A stretch of DNA of 64,000 nt from Rhodoferax sediminis (GCF_006970865.1 NZ_CP035503.1:695001-759000); one strand, 5' to 3'; positions 36,537 to 45,743 are shown, counted from the first letter of the stretch. Program-made: numbers and translations. The notes: a model not told the origin generated them from the sequence alone.

Positions 36537-39014
36537 ATGTTCGACTTCGAATCGCTCGCGAAAAACTCGTCAGCCGAGGTGCCGGCCACCTTGGCCGAAC
36601 TCTTCAAACAGCTGGATCGCAAGACCACTCACACGAGCTTGCGTCCGGCCCAGCTTGCCGCACTGGCCGCTCTGGATGCCCAGCTCACCCAACGTGATGT
36701 CATCATGAAGCTAAGCACCGGGTCAGGCAAGACGGTATTGGGCTTGGTGTATGCCGAGATGATGAGGCGGAAGTACAAGGGTGACCCGGTCGTCTATCTT
36801 TGCCCCACCACGCAGCTGGTAGAGCAGGTCGTTTCATCGGGGCAGGCCATCGGAGTGCCCGTTTCTACGTTCCCGAAGAGTGGACTGCCGTATGGCGCGT
36901 TGAGCGGAGATGCGGTCCTGGCTTGCACCTACGACAAGCTGTTCACGGCGAACTCAGTGTTCGAGTCCAGGTCGATCAGACCGTCAACCATCATCATGGA
37001 TGACGTGCATGCGGGCGCAGATCGCGTACGAAAGTTCTTCACCGTACCGGTGCCGCCCGAGTTCTTCGGCGCCCTGCGGAACTTGCTCCGACCGCTTTGC
37101 GAACAGACGGACGCGGCGACGTGGGCTGGGATCGGTAAAGACGATCCAGGCTCGACATATGAGGTGCCCTACTGGGTCTGGTCGCGAGTCTCCGGTGAGG
37201 TGGCTAAGCTGCTGGACCCCGGCAAGGACGCTCCGCCCCTGCTGTTCACCTGGGGCAACATCGCCCGCTATATCGAGCTCGCGCGCTGCTGCATCTCGGG
37301 AACAGGGGCCGAGATTGCACTCCAGATCCCACCGGTGGAGGACGTTCCCGCTTACGCAGGCGCCAAGCACCGATTGTTTATGTCCGCAAGCATCAAGGAC
37401 ATCTCTGGTCTGATTTCTGCCCTGGGCTGCGACCCGGCCGCATACGCCAGGCTGATCGAGCCCATGGAGGACGAGGGAGCCGGCGAGCGGATGATCTTGC
37501 CGACTTCACTCGTCAACCCCGAGAGCAAGAAACAGGAGATAGCGGTAGCTTGCGCGTTGTTGGCCAAGCAGACGAATGTCGTGGTGCTCACGTCCTCGGC
37601 TGCGCAGGCCAAGGCTTGGACGGATGCTGGAGCTGTTCTGGCGCAGGCCAAAGAGGTGGATGCTGCGCTTGAGAAGCTTCGCACGACGAACGGGAACTAC
37701 TTCGTCTTCGCGCAGCGATTCGATGGTGTCGATCTGCCTGATGACGCCTGCCGTATTCTGGTGATCGATGGAGTGCCTAGTGGCGATCGGATCATTGATC
37801 AGGTCGACGCTTACCGTCAAAAGGATAGCCCCGAGTACGAAGTACGTACTGTCAACAAGTTCGAACAGGCACTGGGAAGGGCGGTGCGCTCGAGCGCGGA
37901 CTACGCCGCCGTCCTGCTCGTCGGACCTGACATTGCTGCCTTCATCGGGCGAAAGAACGTGGCGACCTTGCTAGAAGACCGAACGCGCCTTCAGGTCGAT
38001 CTTGGGCGGGAGCTTGCGAGTAAGGCGGGGCTGGGTGGAAAGCCGATTGCGGCCATCATCCCCGAGATGGCCAATGCGCTGCTCTCCCGCAACGAGGGCT
38101 GGAAGGATGCCCACAGGGCACGCGTCAAGGTGGTCGGCAAGCAACCCCGCGCAGCCACTCTTACGGCGTACGAAGCCGCAGCGCTGGCCTTGCGCGACGG
38201 ATGGAACATGGCAAAGGCGAAGAACTTCCACGGTGCCATCACGCGACTGCGCGAGGCCGCGAATGGCTCACTGCATCCGATCCAGAAGGCTGAGCTCCTG
38301 TATTGGGTCGCGACGTACTTGCATCAGTTTGATCCCGCCCTGGCGTCGGACGCATACAGGGCCGTATTTGCCGCAAACACAAAGTTTCCGCGGCCGGAGC
38401 AGGTAGCCGATCGCAAGTTCGCTCGGCTCACCGAGCAGGCGGTCGCGGTTTGCCAGGCGTTCAGTCCCTACGCCTCTGCGAACGCAGCGCTGGCTCGCCT
38501 AGACGAGGTCAAGGCGAAACTTTCATACGGGAACACCGCCGAGACCGTGGAGCGGGGCTTGCATGAGCTAGGCGAGCTGCTGGGTGCTGCAAGCAGTCGA
38601 CCAGAAAAGGAGACTGGCCGCGGACCGGACGTGCTCTGGCTGTTCGACGATTGCGGCGCCTGCATTGAGGCGAAGAGCGAGAAATACGCTCCGATCCACA
38701 AGACGGATGCAGCGCAGCTGGTGCTGAGTTGGCAATGGTGCAATGAACAACTCGCTCCCGGGATGCCCAAGCCGGTGCCGGTGTTCACCACGAACGTCAC
38801 CGCTGCGGATCGTGCAGAGGACATCGCGTTCGGCCCTCGGTTACTGGCCGAGGCCGCATTGATGGACTTGCTGGATCGACTCCGGAAGGTAGTTCTCAGC
38901 TTGACTTATGACGGCCCGTTGTTCACCGATCCGGCCATCGTCGCAAAAAAGCTGGCCGAGCAGGGCGTCAACGGCGCATCCATCATCAGCAAGTTGCCCG
39001 TGATGAAGGGATAG
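36537..39014 (+). CDS. SF2 helicase fused to a PD-(D/E)XK nuclease domain
   Basis: An 825-residue protein. The helicase part has MKLSTGSGKTVLGLVYAEMM (motif I, about 56-75), YLCPTTQLVEQ (Ia), a DDVH box at about 153-157 (motif II) and FEQALGRAVRSSADYAAVLL (motif VI). After an all-helical middle, the C-terminus has GPDVLWLFDDCGACIEAKSE (about 696-715): PD then E-A-K, with a downstream Gln-rich helix, fitting a PD-(D/E)XK nuclease. I infer a DNA- or RNA-cleaving defence enzyme in one polypeptide. It stands alone, between an IS110 element and the ubiquitin-like operon. Confidence 0.82.
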   Translation: MFDFESLAKNSSAEVPATLAELFKQLDRKTTHTSLRPAQLAALAALDAQLTQRDVIMKLSTGSGKTVLGLVYAEMMRRKYKGDPVVYLCPTTQLVEQVVSSGQAIGVPVSTFPKSGLPYGALSGDAVLACTYDKLFTANSVFESRSIRPSTIIMDDVHAGADRVRKFFTVPVPPEFFGALRNLLRPLCEQTDAATWAGIGKDDPGSTYEVPYWVWSRVSGEVAKLLDPGKDAPPLLFTWGNIARYIELARCCISGTGAEIALQIPPVEDVPAYAGAKHRLFMSASIKDISGLISALGCDPAAYARLIEPMEDEGAGERMILPTSLVNPESKKQEIAVACALLAKQTNVVVLTSSAAQAKAWTDAGAVLAQAKEVDAALEKLRTTNGNYFVFAQRFDGVDLPDDACRILVIDGVPSGDRIIDQVDAYRQKDSPEYEVRTVNKFEQALGRAVRSSADYAAVLLVGPDIAAFIGRKNVATLLEDRTRLQVDLGRELASKAGLGGKPIAAIIPEMANALLSRNEGWKDAHRARVKVVGKQPRAATLTAYEAAALALRDGWNMAKAKNFHGAITRLREAANGSLHPIQKAELLYWVATYLHQFDPALASDAYRAVFAANTKFPRPEQVADRKFARLTEQAVAVCQAFSPYASANAALARLDEVKAKLSYGNTAETVERGLHELGELLGAASSRPEKETGRGPDVLWLFDDCGACIEAKSEKYAPIHKTDAAQLVLSWQWCNEQLAPGMPKPVPVFTTNVTAADRAEDIAFGPRLLAEAALMDLLDRLRKVVLSLTYDGPLFTDPAIVAKKLAEQGVNGASIISKLPVMKG

Positions 39015-39662
39015 ACCAGCGCGACAGGGGCGAGGGTTCCTGAGCGCGGCAGTTGTGGCCACAGCCAAAGAGTTGAGGCTTTATGACGTTGAAACTCCGG
39101 TATCGGCAATGATATCGACCGTCGGCTTCTGGCCGGCAGTGTGAGGTCACGGGCTCCGCTGACAGCTGACCTTGGCTGGCCAGGCCCACGCATCGAGAGT
39201 TAGCTTCCCGCCGTGGCCTCGTACTCACACTGCCGGCCATCTGCTGACACACGCAAGTGACCGCTATGGAGCAATGAATCAGGTGCGCTGCACAATGCTA
39301 CGTACCGAAACTTCGCCGAGGACCTTTGGGTGCCCCAAGTTGACTTTGATCGGATCCAGGCTCAACGGCAGAAATGCAGCGTTCCCTGCAGGTGGCGAGC
39401 GCCAGGTTTATTGGTGACCAACGTCAAGCAAAGGCACGACAGACTTCGGCACCCTGCTTCGGCTTGCAGGTGGTGGGGCCATGTGCGTTTGGGCAGCCAG
39501 CGCTCCAGACGCAATACTCCGATCGAACAGCGATATTTAAGTTCCCACTGGTCTCATTGCCTGTCGAAGTTGTGAGAGACTTCGATCGAGTTCACGCACC
39601 GTTTCGCGATTGTGTGCGGCGATCCTATCTGAAGATCCCCGAACGCACATCGACTGTCGGCC
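39015..39662. other. Intergenic region with a long inverted repeat
   Basis: 648 bp after the helicase gene. TGGCCGGCAGTGTGAG at 39130-39145 pairs perfectly with 39224-39239, with weaker pairing extending a few bases outward; the loop is 78 bases. A 105-residue plus-strand frame (39374-39691) runs into the convergent gene and is not supported. Nothing else was seen. Confidence 0.5.
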
Positions 39663-40058
39663 TCATCGACGCCGCTTCAGCCAACTTCTAAGTTGTTCCC
39701 GCCACCCGCCTTGGTGATTGTGGAAGTACGCATCGCGCTGCTGCTCCTCAGCACGCCGCCCCTCCAGCACTTCTTCGTCCGTCCAGTCGCTCCGCCACAG
39801 AACCCTGCCATTGCTGATGAAGTAGTGGGAGCGACAAGGCTTCTGCCAATTGCCGATGGACGGAAAGAGGGTCGGACCAGTACGGCCGTTGGTGAGGCGC
39901 CATCCGAGCGGCCCGAGTTGGGTACGCACCTTCTCGCCGCAACCGCAGGCGCACAGATGGGCGGCGGTACGGTATTTTTGCGAGGCATACAGAATTCCCG
40001 GCTCCAACTTTGCGGGCATGAATTCGACTTCTTCAAGCCGAAAATTCTCAGTCTTCAT
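39663..40058 (-). CDS. DUF6527-family protein of the ubiquitin-like operon
   Basis: A 131-residue protein. An N-terminal metal-binding cluster is evident (AAHLCACGCGEKVRT), followed by conserved aromatic blocks (PSIGNWQKPCRSHYFISNGR, WRSDWTDEE) of the DUF6527 family. These proteins occur beside ThiF/E1 and multiubiquitin-domain genes; the biochemical role is unknown. The start at 40058 overlaps the end of the E1-like gene by 11 bases. It is the last gene of the operon. Confidence 0.8.
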   Translation of the reverse strand: MKTENFRLEEVEFMPAKLEPGILYASQKYRTAAHLCACGCGEKVRTQLGPLGWRLTNGRTGPTLFPSIGNWQKPCRSHYFISNGRVLWRSDWTDEEVLEGRRAEEQQRDAYFHNHQGGWREQLRSWLKRRR

Positions 40059-41253
40059 CGGGACTCAATAGAGAGAGGTTGTCGAAAGTCAGCAGTAGCT
40101 GATGGAGCGCCGGCGGGCCCACATAAAACCCCCGGATCTGCTTGAAGCGCAGGACCGCCAGTGCCGCGTTGAGCGCGTTCACCTCGGCGATCTGGATGCT
40201 GGTCTTATAAACGTCATCGGCCGGATCGGTCTCGGGCGCGTAGCCCTTTGCACGCACGGTTTGCCCAAGATCTTGCGGGAAGTAGGTCGTGCGCACGGTA
40301 CCGCTAATGGGGCCGGGCTTACGGTTGAGACCCATGCCAGCATCAATGAACGCGATGTTCTTCGAGATCAGCAAGTCGAAGATTCTCTTGCGCGAGCTAC
40401 CCTTGTCGACGCAAACGAAAGCAAAAGTCACGCCGTCGAACTCCGCGGCCGACGACTCGTCGATGAACAGCGGCTTGATGGTGAGGCCGTGACGGAAATT
40501 TTCGTAGCGCCTCTGATAGACGTCGGCCTTCAGCTGCCGCAGCTCGCTACCTTCGCCCACATCCAGACGCCCGGGCGAGCGAAACGCGTTGTGTACGAAG
40601 AATCTGTCCGTGTCGAAACCCCGAATGTCCCGAACCGGCGTCTTGACCATGAAGTCGAGCACGTAGGAGCCGGTGCCGCCCAAACCGATGATCGCGACCA
40701 CGTCGTTCTCAAAGTGCTTGGCAAGATCGGTGATCTCGGCGCGGCTCGTCAACGTGTCGCGCAGCTTGAAGACCGAGTTTGCCACCTCCTCCTCGCAATC
40801 TCGAAAGGTGTAAGGGTCGGCGCCAAACCGCTGCATTGCCGGCCCGGCGATGATCGTCAAATAGCTGTCGATCTTCTCAACGTGATCGACGTAGTTGCGG
40901 GGTTGGCCGCCCTTGTCCTTAAGCTTGTGCGAGAAACTCTGCTGCACGACCACGTCGCTGCAGTGCTCGCTCAGAACAAGCTGCGCGGCACCACCGCCCA
41001 GACCACGCACAACCTGCCCGTCGAGGCCGTACGGGCGCGGGCCCGCCCAGAAGATCTGATGGTCGTTGGGGCGGAAGTTGACGTCGTCCTCGGAAACGAG
41101 CTTCGACACCATGGCACCCCACTGCAACTGCCCGTTCGCGTCGAGATACGGAATATCTCGGACGACGAGGCAGTTGGTGTCGACGGCCAGCGCGTAGCCC
41201 TTTTCGAGGAGCGCCTTGAGGTCGGGATTACGACTCGCCAGTGTCTTTAACAA
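40048..41253 (-). CDS. ThiF/E1-like ubiquitin-activating protein
   Basis: About 401 residues. The adenylation domain carries VVAIIGLGGTGSYVLDFMVK near 184-203 (nucleotide-binding Gly-rich loop) and IRGFDTDRF just after. The N-terminal 170 residues (ALAVDTNCLVVRDIPYLDAN, PNDHQIFWAGPRPYGLDG) resemble the E2-like domain DUF6791 fused to such E1 proteins; whether its Cys is catalytic is unclear. The start is uncertain: I use the TTG at 41253, inside the end of the ubiquitin-like gene, because no ATG or GTG upstream of the conserved N-terminus fits. The protein should adenylate the small partner's C-terminus. Confidence 0.8.
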   Translation of the reverse strand: MLKTLASRNPDLKALLEKGYALAVDTNCLVVRDIPYLDANGQLQWGAMVSKLVSEDDVNFRPNDHQIFWAGPRPYGLDGQVVRGLGGGAAQLVLSEHCSDVVVQQSFSHKLKDKGGQPRNYVDHVEKIDSYLTIIAGPAMQRFGADPYTFRDCEEEVANSVFKLRDTLTSRAEITDLAKHFENDVVAIIGLGGTGSYVLDFMVKTPVRDIRGFDTDRFFVHNAFRSPGRLDVGEGSELRQLKADVYQRRYENFRHGLTIKPLFIDESSAAEFDGVTFAFVCVDKGSSRKRIFDLLISKNIAFIDAGMGLNRKPGPISGTVRTTYFPQDLGQTVRAKGYAPETDPADDVYKTSIQIAEVNALNAALAVLRFKQIRGFYVGPPALHQLLLTFDNLSLLSPDED

Positions 41254-41479
41254 AGAATTCCATCCCTTCCTTGACCTTGACGGAGCCGCCCAGCGAGAGC
41301 ACACCCTTCTTCTCGCCGTGGGCCCTCTCGTAGGTAACCGAGTAGACGCGTTCCGGGTGCTGTGGGTACTGGGGGTCCTCCAGGGTGACCACTTCGGCGT
41401 ACGTGATCTCGTCCTTGGGCCACTGGTGTTGAATGCCCTCGACGATGATGGTAACCAACTTCTTCGGGTGATCCGTCAT
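41228..41479 (-). CDS. Single-domain ubiquitin-like protein (multiubiquitin family)
   Basis: An 83-residue protein with the beta-grasp pattern of the multiubiquitin domain (VTIIVEGIQHQWPKDEITYA, YSVTYERAHGEKKG, VKVKEGMEFFV). Only one domain is present, while many relatives carry two or more. The C-terminus reads KDTGES, without a terminal Gly-Gly. GGAG before the ATG supports the start. It is the first gene of a three-gene operon with the E1-like and DUF6527 proteins, and is likely the conjugated modifier. Confidence 0.82.
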   Translation of the reverse strand: MTDHPKKLVTIIVEGIQHQWPKDEITYAEVVTLEDPQYPQHPERVYSVTYERAHGEKKGVLSLGGSVKVKEGMEFFVKDTGES

Positions 41480-41526
41480 AGATAAATCTCCAAAAAAAAT
41501 TCGCGGCGGGATGCCGACAGAAATAG

Positions 41527-41543
41527 TTTACCAAACCGGTAAA
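41527..41543. promoter_or_regulatory. Palindromic operator between the ubiquitin-like operon and the toxin gene
   Basis: TTTACC-AAACC-GGTAAA is a perfect 6-bp-arm inverted repeat in the 127-bp divergent gap. GGTAAA recurs at 41581-41586 near the toxin start. The HigA-type helix-turn-helix encoded at 41921 is a plausible binder, which would link both operons. Confidence 0.5.
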
Positions 41544-41606
41544 TAAAATTCAAGTACCTCGAAAACTTGTGGGCCAGATCGGTAAACGGTATGATCGCGT
41601 GCATGT

Positions 41607-41921
41607 ATGCCTCTCGACCTGCGATTTGCCTCGCCTGAGCTGCGAGTTGTCTGTGAACGCAGAACCGCAGCCGAACGCCTTCTGGGTGAGGCGGCGGCGC
41701 GCAAATTGCGTTCGCGCCTGTCTGACATTCGGGCCGCCTCCGATATACGCGAGGTCGACCTCGGCCGTCCCTCGTACTCCCGGCGCGGGCGGGTTATCTT
41801 TATGCTGTCCGCGACACATCGCTTGGTCGTCGCATCGGCGGTCACGCCGATACCTCGCCAGTCGGACAAGCAGGTCGACTGGGCGCAAGTCAATATCCTT
41901 GAGGTAGTCGAGATCTACTAA
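41607..41921 (+). CDS. HigB-like toxin of a type II TA pair
   Basis: A 104-residue protein with the RelE/HigB pattern: FASPELRVVCERRTAAERLL, then a basic helix (AAARKLRSRLSDIRAASDI) and beta strands ending VVEIY. HigB-type toxins cleave mRNA on the ribosome. Its stop overlaps the antitoxin start by one base (TAATG), the usual toxin-first higBA layout. Confidence 0.7.
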   Translation: MPLDLRFASPELRVVCERRTAAERLLGEAAARKLRSRLSDIRAASDIREVDLGRPSYSRRGRVIFMLSATHRLVVASAVTPIPRQSDKQVDWAQVNILEVVEIY

Positions 41922-43036
41922 TGGCCATGCCTACGCACCATTCGCCCGAGGCCTTTCGCCCAGATTGGATGTCTCCGCCGGGTGACTCAATTGCTGACCT
42001 TCTAGAGGAACACGGCTGGAATCAGACGTCGTTCGCCGAGAGGATGGAATACACCGAAAAGCACGTCAGCCTTCTGATCAATGGGAAGGCTGCGCTGTCG
42101 GAGGAGACCGCATTCAAGCTGGAGAAGGTCACCGGCATCACTGCTGGCTTCTGGCTTACGCGAGAAGCGCAGTACCGAGAAGCGGTGGGTCGTGTCGAAG
42201 AGGAGAAGTCGCTCGCCAACGAAAGCGAATGGCTAAAAGAGTTGCCCGTGCGGCACATGCTCGATCACCACTGGATTGATCGCTATTCAGACGCTGGCGC
42301 TCAGGTGGCCGAGTGTTTGCGCTTCTTTGGGGTCGCTTCACCCAATGCTTGGCGGACGAGCTACAGAGGACCGGTAGCAGCATTTCGGGCTTCCAAGAGC
42401 TTTTCCATTGACCCCGCGGCGACCTCCACTTGGTTGCGTCAAGGAGAGCGACAAGCCGCAGGAATTGATACGCAGCCATTCGACAAGGCCGCATTCAAGG
42501 CATCGCTCACACTAATAAGGTCATTGGCAAGCGAAGCAAATCCCGACGTATTCGTTCCGAAGTTGATTGAGTCCTGTGCGGTGGTGGGCGTGGCCGTCGT
42601 GTTTGCCGCCGCACCCAAAGGCTGTCCCGTGAGTGGCGCAACAAAGTGGCTTTCTCCCTCCAAAGCCCTTTTGATGCTGAGTCTGCGGCATAAGACGAAC
42701 GATCATTTGTGGTTCTCCTTCTTTCATGAAGCAGGGCATTTGATACTTCATGGCAAGCGCATGATGTTCATTGACGGAGACGGGGCCCTCGATGACGAGC
42801 AGGAAGATGAGGCGAATAGATTCGCAAGGGATGTACTCATTCCTCCAAGTCATAGCGCTGCGTTGAGCAACCTTCTTAAGACTGAAGATGATGTGGTGCG
42901 CTTTGCCAATGCCGTCGGGATAGCTCCGGGCGTCGTCGTGGGCCGAATGCAAAAGGAAGGTCTTCTTGAGTGGAACACACGGCTCAATCACCTCAAAGAG
43001 AAATACAGGTTCAAGGTTGCCGAGTCCGAAGAGTAG
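41921..43036 (+). CDS. HigA-type antitoxin fused to an ImmA/IrrE metallopeptidase
   Basis: A 371-residue fusion. Residues 20-75 form an XRE helix-turn-helix (IADLLEEHGWNQTSFAERME, HVSLLINGKAALSEETAFKL). The C-terminal part is an ImmA/IrrE zinc peptidase with HEAGH at 269-273 and a downstream Glu in EDEANRFARDVLIPP. The first half should bind the operator and neutralise HigB; the second may cut the antitoxin or another repressor upon damage or infection. The long natural fusion is known in this family. Confidence 0.88.
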   Translation: MAMPTHHSPEAFRPDWMSPPGDSIADLLEEHGWNQTSFAERMEYTEKHVSLLINGKAALSEETAFKLEKVTGITAGFWLTREAQYREAVGRVEEEKSLANESEWLKELPVRHMLDHHWIDRYSDAGAQVAECLRFFGVASPNAWRTSYRGPVAAFRASKSFSIDPAATSTWLRQGERQAAGIDTQPFDKAAFKASLTLIRSLASEANPDVFVPKLIESCAVVGVAVVFAAAPKGCPVSGATKWLSPSKALLMLSLRHKTNDHLWFSFFHEAGHLILHGKRMMFIDGDGALDDEQEDEANRFARDVLIPPSHSAALSNLLKTEDDVVRFANAVGIAPGVVVGRMQKEGLLEWNTRLNHLKEKYRFKVAESEE

Positions 43037-43943
43037 CGCCCCGATCTGAGGTCAGTACAACTCGTATTGAGCTTGCGTCAGATTGATTTCCCGGTCAGAG
43101 TGACTGCTTTTGAGTTGATTCGATCGACCGCTTGTGGTGGACACATGACGACCACATCGAAGCTTGGTTTTTCGCAAGCAGTCATTGCGACCGTGATCGC
43201 GGCGATCAGCGAATGTCGGCTATCAGGCGCTGAATTTGAAGACCGCTTGGACCGCAATGGGTCGGGAGTTCCAATTCGCTGTCTTCGAATGCAGCCGTTG
43301 GGCGAGCGATGCATGGAACAGTCAGCTGCAATCTGCTCGACGGGTCATGAACGTCAAGTTTCAAAGTACAGCCGACTTCCGAACCAGGGCACGATGAACG
43401 ACCGGTTTCGGCAACCGGCGACATTCAGACGCCGAGCGTGAAGGGCAGCAGCCAGTCTGCTGCTGCCGTCTGCATCGCAGCGGTTGCTGCTGCTCATGGC
43501 TGCATCGTGACCTATCGGTCACAGCTACGTAGCGGTCATTCGAGCACCAAGGCTGGCGACTGCCCAACGACGGGTTTCATGTGAGCAGTGGACAGTGGCC
43601 GTCAGTTACAGGCCGGTAGGTTGCTGGAAGTCCGCTCTCACGGCTCATGAACAGGTACTGCCGAGACAAAGCGGACCTAGACGTCGTCGGAATCACTGCT
43701 CGAAAGGCGCCTTTCATATATCGTTGGGCGCAGGTTTCTCATGACCGCTTGAGAACGTAAAAAGGTCCCGATCAACTCAGTCGTAGCAAAAAGTGCTTCA
43801 CAGTCGGAACCTTCACTTTCAGAGTTATTGCTTTGAGGCTCTTTCTCGGACTGCCACATGCTTAAGTAGCTGAGAGGCCGAAGCCTGGTTAAACCATATC
43901 TTCCCCGTGCTCATTCAAAAAAAAGTGCGACGTTCAATCGACG
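43037..43943. other. Intergenic region with no supported gene
   Basis: About 900 bp between convergent genes. A 30-bp near-copy of 32058-32087 is found at 43457-43486 (28 of 30 bases). Short frames on both strands (up to 124 residues at 43067-43441) have no ribosome site or recognisable similarity. The texture suggests decayed DNA. Confidence 0.45.
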
Positions 43944-45743
43944 CTAACCTTGACTAAACTCTCCGCCTTCGGCGCTCGGTTTTGCCAACTCAGAAGCCAA
44001 CGCTGTACTCTCAAAGAGGCGCTTTATCAAGCCAGCCAGGCGAGGCGAATTTGCATCATTGGCGATGTTCCGACAAGCCTCCATGAAACGCTCGGGCGCA
44101 GAGCCAAAGTGCGGATCTGACGCCCCACTCTGCAACCGCATTTCAATCATGCGACGCATGAAACGGCGCAGATTGTCGAGATCCGCCATGTCGCGGATTG
44201 CGGCCTCGAAATCAGTCGCAGTGGCCCGTTGCATGGCGACCTCTTGAAGCGTGCCCCAGCCACTCTTCTCGATGATGTGTATGCAAGCATCGACAACGGT
44301 TGCATTGGCCTGAACATTGGCCTTGATCGCAGCAAATTCTGCTCGAATCTTCGGGTGAAGCGGGTTGTTGAACGGGTTGTCATCGTTCACCTCGGTCGAA
44401 TTGGTCGCTCTGAATGCTTCGAGCCAACCATCAACGATCGCCTCGCCAATCGCTGCCCCTCCCGGCATCTTCGAGAGCGCGGACTCAAGCTGTGTTGCGA
44501 CGAAGGGATCCAGCAGGCCGGCTCGCGCGGGAAAAACGGTGGCCTCATCGACCAACTGCGCTTCACCTACTCGGTGATCCCAGAAGACCCGTTTGAGGAA
44601 CTGGTGGGCCCCCTCCCTTGTCTCCATCGCTTCCTTCTCAGCGATATAGCCATCGATGACGACTTCGATGCTCGCGGCATCAAACAGGCCTGATTCCAGG
44701 AACTCAACCAAGCACTTTTCAAATTCGTCACAACCATGGATGCCCAACTCTTGCATCAGCATCCGCCACCCATCCTCACGCTTTTCTTCGGGAGTCGGCT
44801 CGTTGTTCCTGTCGCGCCCGAACCCCAGCCAATCGGGATTTCCAGCGTTCAATGCGAATTTGAAATCCGGGCCATCTTCCAACCCTCGATAGTGGATGGC
44901 GGAGAACAGAACGATAGGTGGGATCACGCGCGCCTGGATCGCCTCTTCCAACTCGTGGCCGTCAAGGATCTGATTTGCCACGCGGATGACCTTGACGACG
45001 ATGCGAATGTTGGTCAGAGAACAAGCAATGCACGCCTTCTTGATGGCATCGGCATATTTCGAATTGGCAATCCCTATGGCAATTGAGAACGCCTCATCGG
45101 CGGTAGTCGATAGTCTGATCTCCCGGTCTATCACCTTCTCGCGGAATGTCGCCCATAGCTTTTCTTGGTCGCCCTTGTTCGATAGCTGGTCATCATTGAG
45201 CACAAGGACAAATCGCGCTCCGTGCTGCTTGGAGTATTCGTCGATGAAGCCCAGCACTTCGTCGATGCCAAGCTTTTCATGCTTGCGCTCGATGTCGTCA
45301 ATAACGATCACACCGTTCCTCAGAACCACCGGGGCCATCAGCAACACGTTCAGGTCATTGATGGCAGCCAGCGCCTTGTAATGTTCCGAACCGACTTTGA
45401 CTCCGACCCTGAATAGGTTCTTCAACCCGTCGAACATGCCCCCATGCGACTCCACACCTGGGATGGCAGTCTCGATGAGCTTGCGCTTGACCTGGTCGAT
45501 GCTCGACAGGCCGAACAGTGAAACGTAGAGGGCCTTTTTGACCTTGTCATCGTTTGAACCGCTCTTAACCTCGTTCCAGAGATGGGTCTTGCCAGTGCCC
45601 CATTTTCCGGAAAGCGCGATCACGCTATTGTCAGCTTGCCCAAGCAGCTTGACCAATTGTTCCTTTGTTCTTACAAGCGACATGCGCTCCTCCCTATCGT
45701 TGAAATTCTTCAAATCAGCATCGTATCCAACCGCGCAATTCAT
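43944..45743 (-). CDS. KAP-like P-loop NTPase
   Basis: Up to 599 residues. IALSGKWGTGKTHLWNEV near 42-59 is Walker A and VIVIDDIERKHEKLGIDEVL near 143-162 is Walker B; sensor-like FVLVLNDDQL follows. The layout fits the KAP family of STAND-like ATPases often found in defence islands, though no membrane segment is seen. Two starts are possible: ATG at 45743, which includes the preceding FNDREERM typical of the domain edge, or ATG at 45683, which has a strong GGGAGGAG site. No partner gene is adjacent. Confidence 0.8.
   Translation of the reverse strand: MNCAVGYDADLKNFNDREERMSLVRTKEQLVKLLGQADNSVIALSGKWGTGKTHLWNEVKSGSNDDKVKKALYVSLFGLSSIDQVKRKLIETAIPGVESHGGMFDGLKNLFRVGVKVGSEHYKALAAINDLNVLLMAPVVLRNGVIVIDDIERKHEKLGIDEVLGFIDEYSKQHGARFVLVLNDDQLSNKGDQEKLWATFREKVIDREIRLSTTADEAFSIAIGIANSKYADAIKKACIACSLTNIRIVVKVIRVANQILDGHELEEAIQARVIPPIVLFSAIHYRGLEDGPDFKFALNAGNPDWLGFGRDRNNEPTPEEKREDGWRMLMQELGIHGCDEFEKCLVEFLESGLFDAASIEVVIDGYIAEKEAMETREGAHQFLKRVFWDHRVGEAQLVDEATVFPARAGLLDPFVATQLESALSKMPGGAAIGEAIVDGWLEAFRATNSTEVNDDNPFNNPLHPKIRAEFAAIKANVQANATVVDACIHIIEKSGWGTLQEVAMQRATATDFEAAIRDMADLDNLRRFMRRMIEMRLQSGASDPHFGSAPERFMEACRNIANDANSPRLAGLIKRLFESTALASELAKPSAEGGEFSQG

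Noticed and set aside
39374..39691. 105-codon frame converging on the DUF6527 gene
   Set aside because: It overlaps the DUF6527 stop, lacks a ribosome site and has no similarity I can name.
40102..41250. 382-codon plus frame opposite the E1-like gene
   Set aside because: Shadow of the ThiF domain; no ribosome site.
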